Of a stretch of DNA of 64,000 nt, positions 41,920 through 49,787 are shown one piece after another. The position numbers and the translations under genes are program-made. The notes below the pieces were generated by a model that did not search any database, was not told where the DNA came from, and worked only from the letters and a program-made list of their open reading frames with translations. This DNA comes from a bacterium 210820-DFI.6.37 (GTDB lineage: Bacteria > Bacillota > Clostridia > Peptostreptococcales > Anaerovoracaceae). How positions within the stretch are numbered: the first letter of the stretch is position 1; each line of letters opens with the position of its first letter. The stretch lies in assembly GCA_020558355.1 (NCBI GenBank), contig JAJCKG010000001.1, forward strand, positions 248,001-312,000, in the 5' to 3' direction.

Positions 41920-44490
41920 TTACGCCAGCCCTCTGCTGTCGATAAAGTCATGGAAGGTGTGTCTTCCCTTTCGGATTTTTCTTGCCCGGGCGCAGAACAG
42001 CCAGACGCTCAAGGTCGTAAACACAATTAAAATCAGCAGCAGCATACAGTAGCAAGGAATCAGATTGGCCTCACAGCCTGAAATCGTACTGCGGAAGCCT
42101 ACTACCGTATAGCTGAACGGCAGAAACGGATTAATATCCGCTACAAAGTCGCCGGAAAGCTCAATCGGATATGTCCCCGCCGAACCGGCAAGCTGAACGA
42201 TCATGAATACCAGCATAATAAAGCTGCCTACCCGGCCCAGCAGCGCGTTAAAGAAATACATCAGCGACATAAAGGCCAGCGACGCGACGCACGCGAGAAG
42301 GATTGTATTTTTCCAGTCCGCGGGGGTGAAGCCGCAGAATTTATGGAGCAGACCCAACATAGCCAGAGCCATTCCCATCGCCAGCGGATATAATACAACC
42401 GCTTTACTGAGCCACCAGTTGAATCCGGATTTTAATTCTCCTCTATATTTCGTCAGCGGATACATGAGACAGAAGGCCAGCGCCCCTACCCACAGAGCGA
42501 CTGACATCATATAGGCCGCCATAGCGTGACCATTATCCGGCACCGAATGCTCTTCCGTACCGTCCAGTTCCACCGGATCGGTCATCATCTCGATGGAATC
42601 CTGGTCCGCCTTATTGTCCTTCACGTCCGCCGCGCCGTCAGCAAGGCCGTCTTTCAATTCAGATGTGCCCTCCCGCAAGGTCACAAGGCCGCTTCCCAGA
42701 ACGCCGGAGCCATCCGCCAGCTGACCAGCGCCGCTGCTGATCTGCGACGCGCCATCAGCAAGGGATGCCGTACCAGAATTCAGTTTTCCCGAATTGGCGG
42801 TCAACTCACCGGTCCCTTCCGACAGCTGCCTGATGCCATCGCTAAGGGATTTTGTTCCGCTGCCCGCTCCTTTGGCAAGAGTACCGACGCCAGCATCCAA
42901 ACTGCCCGCCCCTTTGTTCAGAGCGGAGCTGTTTTTATCCAGCTGAGCAAGGCCTGTGGATATCCCGGCCACACCCGATGTATACTGCTTCACTCCCGGA
43001 AGAAGGGTGTTATCTACGCTTTCCCGCAGCTGCTCCAGCCCGGTATCGATTTTAACCGCTCCCGGAATCAGCTGAGCGGACAGAGACTGGTTGATCGTAT
43101 CGTAGCCAGCTGCCAGAGACGCTACTCCATCGTTGATCCCTTTGGTCATTTCCGGATATTTCGCATTTAATCCTGCGGAAAACTGTTTGATGGCATTCAT
43201 AGAAGCGCCGCTATCCGCGCCGCCTGTCTGAGATGACACCTTTTCGCTGATAGTATCCAGCCGCTCCTCAATGGCCGCGACCGCCGCCTGCTGCTCCTCC
43301 GTCAGATCAGACTCTCTCAATTGTTCGAGGCTTTCCTTCGCTGCGAACACTTCGCTCTGAACCTTTCCGCTTTGCGTGTCTCCCGTATTGGCCGCTTCAT
43401 AGCTCTGAATCATTTGGTTCAGTGTTTTCAGAGAATCTCCAAACTCAGACATGGACGCCTTTAAGGCCGGAATACTTTCTTCCTGCGCCTTTTCCGCGCT
43501 GGAGGCTACGGTTTTCTGCATTTGCCGCAGTCCGCCGCTCAGCGCCTCGCTTCCCTGGGCAAGAGACGCGGTTCCCGCGGACAAAGCGGCCATTCCTTCA
43601 TTGAGATTCTCACTGTTCGCGTTCAGCTGAGCGGCCCCGCTGTTAGCCGCCGCGACTCCAGAGGTGTACGCGGACAGTCCGCTTTTCAGGGAAGACGAGC
43701 CCGTCTGAAGCTGGCTGAATCCGGCTCCCACCTGCTGTTTAAAGCGGATGACGCCTTCTCCCAGCTGGTCAACCCCGGAATCTACAGAGCGGACGCCACT
43801 GGTATAAACAGAGACACCGTCCTTCAGCTCTTTTGCTCCGTTATATAAAGCAGTCCCTCCTGCCGATAAAGTCCCAAGTCCGTCTGTGATCTTGCTGTTT
43901 CCGGAAATCAATTCCTTTTCCCCGGACAGCATCTGATCCGCTCCATCAGCCGCGTCGTCCATTCCCGATGTAATATCGTCAAATCCATCAAATACCGCTT
44001 CGGTATAAGTTCTGGAAACCTCTTCGGAAACGCTGGTTCGGATTTTTTCCATTGCCGTTGTACACAGCTTGCTGGCGATATAATTGGTTCCCGGATTTGT
44101 TTTATACTTCAGTTCCATCCGCTTTGGCTCTTCATCCATCACCGTGGACGCGTTTGCGGAAAACTCCTTCGGTATCGTGATGGTCATATAATAAGTAGTA
44201 TCCTGCAGCCCCTCTTCCGCTGTCTTTTTATCGACAAAATGAAAATCCAATTCATCGTTTTCTTTCAGATTGTCTACAAGATCCGCACCTACAGAAAGCA
44301 TCTCATTTTGATACATGACCGGCTGATCTTCATTGACAACAGCCACCGGAAGCTCCGATAATCTCCCATATGGATCCCACATAGACGACAAAAACGGTAT
44401 GGTGTAGATACTTGGAATCAGCAGGATCACCGCTACTACAAGCATCATCACCGGATTGCGCAATAGTCCCTTTAACTCTCGTTTTACCAT
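41920..44490 (-). CDS. YhgE/Pip-family membrane protein
   Basis: 856 aa from ATG 44490 (AAGGGG upstream). One N-terminal helix, an extracytoplasmic domain (PVAVVNEDQP near 50), then ~350 residues of coiled-coil repeats with recurrent L-x-G-A/T motifs (SGVxxxNSG and similar). Five to six helices at the C-terminus resemble ABC-2 permeases. Relatives include phage-infection protein Pip and the EsaA/YueB type of type VII secretion, but no ESX genes are nearby. A divergent TetR regulator points to efflux or envelope stress as the likely setting. Confidence 0.88.
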   Translation of the reverse strand: MVKRELKGLLRNPVMMLVVAVILLIPSIYTIPFLSSMWDPYGRLSELPVAVVNEDQPVMYQNEMLSVGADLVDNLKENDELDFHFVDKKTAEEGLQDTTYYMTITIPKEFSANASTVMDEEPKRMELKYKTNPGTNYIASKLCTTAMEKIRTSVSEEVSRTYTEAVFDGFDDITSGMDDAADGADQMLSGEKELISGNSKITDGLGTLSAGGTALYNGAKELKDGVSVYTSGVRSVDSGVDQLGEGVIRFKQQVGAGFSQLQTGSSSLKSGLSAYTSGVAAANSGAAQLNANSENLNEGMAALSAGTASLAQGSEALSGGLRQMQKTVASSAEKAQEESIPALKASMSEFGDSLKTLNQMIQSYEAANTGDTQSGKVQSEVFAAKESLEQLRESDLTEEQQAAVAAIEERLDTISEKVSSQTGGADSGASMNAIKQFSAGLNAKYPEMTKGINDGVASLAAGYDTINQSLSAQLIPGAVKIDTGLEQLRESVDNTLLPGVKQYTSGVAGISTGLAQLDKNSSALNKGAGSLDAGVGTLAKGAGSGTKSLSDGIRQLSEGTGELTANSGKLNSGTASLADGASQISSGAGQLADGSGVLGSGLVTLREGTSELKDGLADGAADVKDNKADQDSIEMMTDPVELDGTEEHSVPDNGHAMAAYMMSVALWVGALAFCLMYPLTKYRGELKSGFNWWLSKAVVLYPLAMGMALAMLGLLHKFCGFTPADWKNTILLACVASLAFMSLMYFFNALLGRVGSFIMLVFMIVQLAGSAGTYPIELSGDFVADINPFLPFSYTVVGFRSTISGCEANLIPCYCMLLLILIVFTTLSVWLFCARARKIRKGRHTFHDFIDSRGLA

Positions 44491-44539
44491 AATTAACCCC
44501 TTATTATCCTTTTCAAAGTTGTATTTTCCAACAGAATAT

Positions 44540-44568
44540 ATTATAATAGACATTGTGTTGTATTACAA
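44540..44568 (-). promoter_or_regulatory. YhgE/Pip promoter with TetR-type palindrome
   Basis: TTGTAA (44563-44568), 17 bp, TATAAT (44540-44545) on minus. The palindrome TTGTATTACAA (44558-44568) covers the -35, a fitting operator for the divergent TetR protein. Confidence 0.6.
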
Positions 44569-44708
44569 GAGCATGTTCTTTGTATACCGTCTATTTATCA
44601 ACAGATTTGTCGTTTATGGCGATTATTTATTTGCTGAATTAAATTTGCTATTTTCAGTAGATTCTGCCATTGAGAATATTTTACTTTTCAGGAAAGCGAG
44701 ACAGACAA

Positions 44709-45314
44709 ATGGAACAAAAAACAGATCGCAGAATAAGAAAAACAAAAGCTCTGCTGCAAAGCAGCCTTCTGGAACTGCTGAAAACAAAAACAATCAAAAA
44801 TATTACCGTCAAAGAGCTTACCGACCATGCGGATGTAAATCGCTCTACTTTTTACCTCCACTATACCAGTACCTATGATATCATTGAAGAACTGGAACAG
44901 AACCTGCTGGATCAGGTCTGTCAGGTCTTTGACGCCTATCCGGAGGATTATAACGAGGAAGACTCCTTTTCCTTCATCAGCTCCATGCTGCAAATTGTCT
45001 TCGATAACCTTGAAACCTGCAACATTCTTCTGGATCCAAAGTACAACACTAAGTTTATGGAAAAGGTGCAGACCCTTCTGGATAAAAAAGTAGAAGAGCG
45101 GCTGCAGCATATTCTGGGGCGGGATTTCAGAATATCCAGCTATCTTTCCGCCTTCTATATTACGGGCTGTATGGGGATGCTGCGGACCTGGCAGTTTGAC
45201 GAACATCGTCCCAGTCCGGATCACATGGCCAAAATGTGTTACGGGCTGATTATGAACACGGTGGAACAGATGAAGCAGGCCTCCTTTGAGGATCTGTCCT
45301 CCTGGGGCGTGTAA
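44709..45314 (+). CDS. TetR-family regulator
   Basis: 201 aa. N-terminal TetR helix-turn-helix (TKALLQSSLLELLKTK, then ITVKELTDHADVNRSTFYLHYTST), with a C-terminal helical ligand domain of the DhaS/QacR-like group. ATG 44709 gives the family N-terminus; the ribosome site is poor (AGCGAG). Divergent from the YhgE/Pip gene, which it probably represses. Confidence 0.9.
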   Translation: MEQKTDRRIRKTKALLQSSLLELLKTKTIKNITVKELTDHADVNRSTFYLHYTSTYDIIEELEQNLLDQVCQVFDAYPEDYNEEDSFSFISSMLQIVFDNLETCNILLDPKYNTKFMEKVQTLLDKKVEERLQHILGRDFRISSYLSAFYITGCMGMLRTWQFDEHRPSPDHMAKMCYGLIMNTVEQMKQASFEDLSSWGV

Positions 45315-45351
45315 GCTCCCGACATTCCCTATTTAATAATAGGCGAGCATA

Positions 45352-45386
45352 AGGCGGCAAAAGACGCGAAAAACGCGCCTTTTTTC
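45352..45386 (+). terminator. Terminator after the tetR gene
   Basis: Stem AAGGCG / CGCCTT with internal CGCG pairs and T6 on plus; 37 nt after the stop. Confidence 0.8.
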
Positions 45387-45409
45387 CCGCGCTAAAAAAC
45401 TTGGAATTG

Positions 45410-46663
45410 TTAAAGTTCCAAGCTGTTTTCTTTCAACAAGAAATCATAGATACTCATAGTTGTGATTCCATCTTCATCTCTTGTAACATTTACTATATCT
45501 TTAACAATTATAATTTTCTTAAAGGAATCATTTACATTTATCAAAGACGCCTTTTCCTGGACTCTTTTTTCTTCAGTAGGCATACTGAAAGCAGACTGGA
45601 TATAATAACGTTTACTGCCAAGATTCGCGACAAAATCAATCTCCAATTGTTTTCTTACAGACTTGCCAGCCGCGTCAGTTGTCCTTTTTTCCACAACTCC
45701 AACATCAACGGAATATCCTCTGCTTCGAAGTTCATTATATATGACATTTTCCATTAAATGTGTTTCTTCAACCTGTCTAAATCCCAGTCTGGCATTTCTT
45801 AAACCAACATCTTCAAAGTAATACTTCAGAGGAGAACCAATAGATTTTCTCCCTTTTACATTATATCGATTCGCTTTATTAATCAGAAAAGCGTCTTCTA
45901 AATGTTCAATATATTGTCTGATCGTATTCTGGCTAATTGAAGATTGAATCGCGCTTTTAAAAGTTGCCTGTATCTTAGGTGGATTTGTCAACGATCCCAT
46001 AGCAGACGCTAATATATTAATTAAGTCTTCCAATTCCTGTATTTTCTCAATATTATGTCTTTCAATAATGTCCTTCAGATATGTCTCCGCAAATAAATTT
46101 GTAAGATATGTTATCTTCTGCTCTTCTGTTTTCATAGTAACAGTCAATGGAAGGCCGCCATATATAACATATTCCGCCCATCCACGATACATATCTCCAT
46201 CGTACCCTTCCATAAATTCTTTAAATGTTAATGGGTAAATGTGAATTTCATCACCCCTTCCTCTAAATTCAGTGATTACATCTTTAGATAAGAATTTAGA
46301 GTTACTTCCGGTTACATATATATCCGCGTTACTTATATGCAATAATGAATTCAATACTTCCTCAAATTCATCCAGCATTTGAACTTCATCAAGCATTATA
46401 TAGTACTGTTCATTATCTTTTATAAGCGACTCTATATATTCTAAAATAACATCCGGATCTCTATATTTCTTATTACTTCGTTTGTCCAATTCGATTGTAA
46501 TTATATGAGATTCGTTTATTCCCTGTTCCAATAAATATCTTTTGAATATATTAAACAGTAGATATGATTTTCCACATCTTCTTATTCCTGTAACGACTTT
46601 GATCATTCCATTATGCATACGATTGATCAAATCATTTAAATATTTATCCCTCTTAATATCCAT
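45410..46663 (-). CDS. AAA ATPase with DUF4143
   Basis: 417 aa. An N-terminal AAA domain has Walker A TGIRRCGKS at ~25-33, Walker B YIMLDEVQML near 90 and sensor TGSN near 118. A central winged helix (SQNTIRQYIEHLEDA) and a C-terminal DUF4143 nuclease-like domain (LEIDFV with an aspartate, then YYIQSAFSMP) follow. Function is unknown; the genes are mobile and patchy. Base composition is much more AT-rich than the flanking genes, a sign of transfer. Upstream promoter and palindrome suggest autoregulation. Confidence 0.88.
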   Translation of the reverse strand: MDIKRDKYLNDLINRMHNGMIKVVTGIRRCGKSYLLFNIFKRYLLEQGINESHIITIELDKRSNKKYRDPDVILEYIESLIKDNEQYYIMLDEVQMLDEFEEVLNSLLHISNADIYVTGSNSKFLSKDVITEFRGRGDEIHIYPLTFKEFMEGYDGDMYRGWAEYVIYGGLPLTVTMKTEEQKITYLTNLFAETYLKDIIERHNIEKIQELEDLINILASAMGSLTNPPKIQATFKSAIQSSISQNTIRQYIEHLEDAFLINKANRYNVKGRKSIGSPLKYYFEDVGLRNARLGFRQVEETHLMENVIYNELRSRGYSVDVGVVEKRTTDAAGKSVRKQLEIDFVANLGSKRYYIQSAFSMPTEEKRVQEKASLINVNDSFKKIIIVKDIVNVTRDEDGITTMSIYDFLLKENSLEL

Positions 46664-46689
46664 ATCGCTTTCACCCTATTGAGTAATAA

Positions 46690-46747
46690 TGACATTTATG
46701 TCATTTTCGTTCAAAGCAATTATACTTGTGTTTGAATTCAATTGCAA
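46690..46747 (-). promoter_or_regulatory. Promoter and palindromic operator of the DUF4143 ATPase
   Basis: TTGCAA (46742-46747), 17 bp, TATAAT (46719-46724) on minus. The palindrome TGACAT-TT-ATGTCA lies at 46690-46703, between the start site and the gene. TATGTCATTTTT recurs near 46772. The rest of the 46664-46962 gap holds no gene that I can support. Confidence 0.55.
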
Positions 46748-46962
46748 TACCTCATTGAACATTTTTGCCATATATGTCATTTTTATTCACTATATTCCAT
46801 GAATATTTACTTATGCGCGATAAAGTTACTGATATTCCAGCGGTCATGCTCCCTAGCGTAACCGCTTTTCCTGCGCGGTTTCCTTTCGGAAGCTGCTGCC
46901 CGTTCATCTTGCCGCCCGCTGGCTCGGCTGGTTTTAATATTTACCAGACAAACCGGAATTTA

Positions 46963-47157
46963 TCAGTCAATTTTAACTTTCAACCCACATAACTCACATT
47001 TGTTGGCAAATCCGCCGCATTCCTCATCATCAATAATTTTTGCGCTATACTTACCACCATTTTTCAGATATTCATTAAGACTGATCATACTTGTATTTAA
47101 TTGACGCGCGACTCGCTGAATATCAGCGAGCATCATATCATCTGTAGTTTCTCTCAC
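46963..47157 (-). CDS. Mini-protein: homing-endonuclease-associated repeat
   Basis: 64 aa from GTG 47157 with GGAGGT 8 nt upstream. DMMLADIQRVARQLN and SLNEYLKNGGKYSAKII match a single homing-endonuclease-associated repeat, normally found as DNA-binding units in larger proteins. The ending CELCGLKVKID has a CxxC. It is either a stand-alone DNA-binding protein or a leftover of a larger gene. AT-rich, part of the accessory segment. Confidence 0.65.
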   Translation of the reverse strand: MRETTDDMMLADIQRVARQLNTSMISLNEYLKNGGKYSAKIIDDEECGGFANKCELCGLKVKID

Positions 47158-47206
47158 AACTGCTTACCTCCAAATCCCGATTGGGTTTTCACAAAATCTA
47201 AGTAAT

Positions 47207-47755
47207 TTATTTAATATAGCAATATACCTTGTTATATATTTTCTTTAGAAAATTATAAGTACCATATCCAAAAACTGAACCACAAATATTGATAAAAACA
47301 TCATCTATATCCATATATCTTCCAGAAAGAAATTCTAATAACTCTACTACTAATACTGCAACAAATGTTATAGCAACAATTTTTCTCAAATTCCATTTAT
47401 AATGTGGAAAAGCAATTACAATTAAAAAGCCAAACGGAATAAATAGTATAAAATTATAACCAATTTGTCCCATCATGTCGAATGGACTGGACAAAATGTC
47501 TCGTATCGTATTAAAAAAAGGAATTAAGTTGGGTTCCATAAAAAAAGTAGGGATTCCCTCCATAAATATTCGATAAGCGTCTGTAACCATAAAAACGCTT
47601 GCTATATAAGTCAGAAAAACATATCGAATCCCCCATAATTTTATATCTATTGTCTTATGTTTTATTACAAAAGCCAAAAAGCATATGCCCCAAATCAAAA
47701 GGGCAACCAACATTGATGGAAACAAAAAGTGATTAATCGCGCCTATTACTCTCAT
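47207..47755 (-). CDS. VanZ family membrane protein
   Basis: 182 aa with about five helices. Characteristic VanZ features: NLIPFFNT near 77, GYNFILFIPFGFL and the acidic VELLEFLSGRYMDIDDVFINICGS segment. VanZ relatives confer low-level teicoplanin or lipoglycopeptide tolerance, and many have unknown roles. The start is ATG 47755 with AAGGAG at 9 nt. It overlaps a small upstream frame by 23 nt. AT-rich like its neighbours. Confidence 0.85.
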   Translation of the reverse strand: MRVIGAINHFLFPSMLVALLIWGICFLAFVIKHKTIDIKLWGIRYVFLTYIASVFMVTDAYRIFMEGIPTFFMEPNLIPFFNTIRDILSSPFDMMGQIGYNFILFIPFGFLIVIAFPHYKWNLRKIVAITFVAVLVVELLEFLSGRYMDIDDVFINICGSVFGYGTYNFLKKIYNKVYCYIK

Positions 47756-47969
47756 TAACAATATCTCCTTTAGAAAGTTTTTTAAATACGTTACAACCTA
47801 TTATCAGTACACATATTATGAATGTTATTAACAATTCCACCATAACCATATATCTAATGCGCATAATGTTCAAGAGGACTCCATTCTCTTTGAGTACCTT
47901 CTGCTGACCTCCGGAAACCCATCCGAAAACTTTGATTTGTCTATCGGTTACTTGAGCTAAGTATATCAT
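47733..47969 (-). CDS. Possible small membrane protein upstream of vanZ
   Basis: A 78-aa frame with one strong hydrophobic helix (VMVELLITFIICVLIIGCN near residues 42-60). No ribosome site is seen before the ATG; a shorter version from an inner ATG is possible. It overlaps vanZ and no family is recognised. Confidence 0.3.
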   Translation of the reverse strand: MIYLAQVTDRQIKVFGWVSGGQQKVLKENGVLLNIMRIRYMVMVELLITFIICVLIIGCNVFKKLSKGDIVNESNRRD

Positions 47970-48090
47970 GTTATCTAATGATTTACTATATTGTTCCCCT
48001 TTATTTTTACGGAATAGCAGGACTGTTGTCTATCAAATTCTTGTGATACTTTACCATGCATGAGCATTGGTATAGGGTAAAGAAGTATCA

Positions 48091-48127
48091 AAAAAGAGAG
48101 GCAGCATTTTATAATATGCTGTCTCTC
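48091..48127 (-). terminator. Terminator after the Xre gene
   Basis: Stem GAGAGACAGCAT / ATGCTGCCTCTC (one mismatch) with T6 on minus, 9 nt after the stop. Confidence 0.85.
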
Positions 48128-48135
48128 CAACAAAA

Positions 48136-48579
48136 TTATTTCCAGTGTTTTAACTGTGAAAGGTACGAATCAAACTGAATCCGCCTGGTTTCTTCATCTG
48201 CGTTCTCGGGATTTGGCATATTTTTAATCAGATAATCCAGTAGAGATTCTTTGGATTGATAAGCGAACTCGCCATCCGTATAGCACCATTTGCAATAATC
48301 CTCATTATAACTTCCATCTGGTTCTCTGCTAATCAAGCTATCTTCATTCAAAGGCATTCCGCAGCATTGACAGATAAGTTGTCGCGGAGAGCCCAGAAGT
48401 GTATTGATTGATACGTTAAAAACTTGTGATAACCGTTTTAATGCGTCCGTATTTGGCTGCGTTTCACCTGTTTCCCAGCGACTAATCGCCTGCCTGGTAA
48501 CGTGTAAACGCTCTGCCAGCTGCTCCTGTGTAAGACTGTTTTTCTCACGCAAATTCCTGAGAATATCTCGTGTTTCCAT
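48136..48579 (-). CDS. Xre-family regulator with zinc-ribbon domain
   Basis: 147 aa. An N-terminal Cro/C1 helix-turn-helix (LRNLREKNSLTQEQLAERL, then VTRQAISRWETGETQP). A C-terminal domain of the putative zinc-ribbon type has four cysteines (CQCCGMPL and YCKWCY). ATG 48579 is chosen for GGAGG at 7 nt; longer starts lack spacing. Such proteins are common regulators in Clostridia; the target is not visible. Confidence 0.88.
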   Translation of the reverse strand: METRDILRNLREKNSLTQEQLAERLHVTRQAISRWETGETQPNTDALKRLSQVFNVSINTLLGSPRQLICQCCGMPLNEDSLISREPDGSYNEDYCKWCYTDGEFAYQSKESLLDYLIKNMPNPENADEETRRIQFDSYLSQLKHWK

Positions 48580-49125
48580 GTCCATCCCTCCCAAAAGATA
48601 TGTTATCATTCATTATATCGTCAACACAGGCTTTTAACAAGCAACTCGCTGTTGCTACGAAATAGCGGGGCTACGATCCACCAAATTCTTACATGGCACA
48701 CGAGCAAAATAATCAGGATAAGACTAACCGGAATTTTTTATTTAATATTGCGTTTATAGGAACTGTACTAAGTATATTGGCAAACAGAATATATCTTTCT
48801 TTTGAACATAAAATTAACCTCTATCACAAAATCGAACTTTTTATTTTCGTCGCTTGCCACAAAATCGCTATTTTTATCAATGTATTTCTGCATTGAGTAA
48901 AACCATATGGTCTAAAAGCAGATAAGCGGCTCTGTCTCTGAAGCATTGACTTTTGATGAACATCCCCAACTATATCCCCTTTTTCGTGGGTTTGTATATG
49001 TCTGTACGCAGTTGAGACTGAAAGCCCGTGCCTTGCTGAATGTTAACCTTTTTTGCGCTTTCATTGGAAAAGAACAAAGTCGGTTTCGCCGATTTATGTT
49101 CAGCGGTAGACTTTGTTGATATTCC

Positions 49126-49149
49126 GGAAATATCGAAAACGATATTTCC
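49126..49149. repeat. Perfect 10-bp inverted repeat
   Basis: GGAAATATCG, AAAA, CGATATTTCC. It lies just before the tRNA terminator in a gene-free stretch. It lacks a T-tail, so it is not a standard terminator. Confidence 0.75.
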
Positions 49150-49157
49150 TACATAAT

Positions 49158-49183
49158 AAAAAACCCGGCCAGTTCTGGTCGAG
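49158..49183 (-). terminator. Terminator of the Asn-Leu-fMet tRNA operon
   Basis: Stem CTCGaCCAG / CTGGcCGGG with a 2-nt loop as drawn, and T6 on minus, 11 nt after tRNA-fMet. Confidence 0.75.
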
Positions 49184-49194
49184 TATAGTAATCT

Positions 49195-49270
49195 TGGTTG
49201 CGGGGACAGGATTCGAACCTGCGGCCTCCGGGTTATGAGCCCGACGAGCTACCAACTGCTCCACCCCGCG
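49195..49270 (-). tRNA. tRNA-fMet (CAT), initiator
   Basis: Anticodon CAT, acceptor CGCGGGG with the C1-A72 mismatch and the GGG/CCC pairs of the anticodon stem that mark initiators. CCA encoded. Confidence 0.96.
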
Positions 49271-49295
49271 ATATCAGATGATTAAGTTAAAAGAT

Positions 49296-49384
49296 TGGTG
49301 CCGAAGACCGGGGTCGAACCGGTACGATCGGTAAGGATCACGGGATTTTAAGTCCCGCGTGTCTGCCAATTCCACCACTTCGGC
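49296..49384 (-). tRNA. tRNA-Leu (TAA)
   Basis: 89-nt class II tRNA with a long variable arm, anticodon TAA, acceptor GCCGAAG, encoded CCA. Confidence 0.96.
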
Positions 49385-49422
49385 AAATTCATCGGAAGAA
49401 TCTGCTTCCGAATGTGTTCTAT

Positions 49423-49497
49423 TGGCTCCGAGAGTGGGGCTCGAACCCACAGCCTACCGGTTAACAGCCGGTTGCTCCACCATTGAGCTATCTCGGA
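49423..49497 (-). tRNA. tRNA-Asn (GTT)
   Basis: 75-nt cloverleaf, acceptor TCCGAGA with TCTCGGA, anticodon GTT, encoded CCA. Confidence 0.96.
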
Positions 49498-49527
49498 ATA
49501 ATGTCACTCGTTCTGACGACAGTTAAT

Positions 49528-49557
49528 ATTATAACTCAATGCTTTGACCTCTGTCAA
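49528..49557 (-). promoter_or_regulatory. Promoter of the Asn-Leu-fMet operon
   Basis: TTGACA (49552-49557), 18 bp, TATAAT (49528-49533) on minus, 31 bp before tRNA-Asn. Confidence 0.8.
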
Positions 49558-49630
49558 CTATTTTTTTAATTTTTTCAGCCGCTATTTTCTACAATTTTCC
49601 GCCTTATTTTGCGGCGCCGCTGACCCTTAC

Positions 49631-49757
49631 ACAGACAAGCGGTCCAGACCCTCCTGATCTATGATGAAACGGTCTTTCTGTCGCCAAATCGAAGGAAGGA
49701 TAATCCTTCTGGTCGCCATGGGGCGTCTTTTTCAGCCCCTGGCGACCAGCAGTCTGT
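49631..49757. other. Highly folded non-coding element
   Basis: ACAGAC (49631-49636) pairs with GTCTGT (49752-49757) and encloses three stems: AGACC/GGTCT, GAAGG/CCTTC, and a perfect 10-bp CTGGTCGCCA/TGGCGACCAG topped by GGGGC/GCCCC (49709-49749). It lies between the TPR gene stop and the tRNA promoter. There is no T-run, so it is not a simple terminator. Strand and role are unclear; a repeated element or a non-coding RNA are both possible. Confidence 0.55.
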
Positions 49758-49787
49758 CTTATCCCTCAATTATATGCCCATACGCCG

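Larger units (their letters stand above)
48580..49194. other. Gene-poor AT-rich stretch
   Basis: 615 bp between the Xre gene and the tRNAs. A plus frame at 48693-48896 (67 codons, one hydrophobic stretch) lacks a ribosome site. A minus frame ending at 48970 is open back into the tRNA terminator without an ATG. Both look like remnants. Near its end are the inverted repeat and the tRNA terminator listed separately. Confidence 0.5.

Noticed and set aside
46765..46992. Plus-strand 75-codon frame
   Set aside because: No ribosome site, overlaps the mini-protein gene on the other strand, no family resemblance.
49195..49270. Integration of a mobile element at tRNA-fMet
   Set aside because: No integrase gene and no direct repeat of the tRNA end found in the segment; kept only as a possibility.
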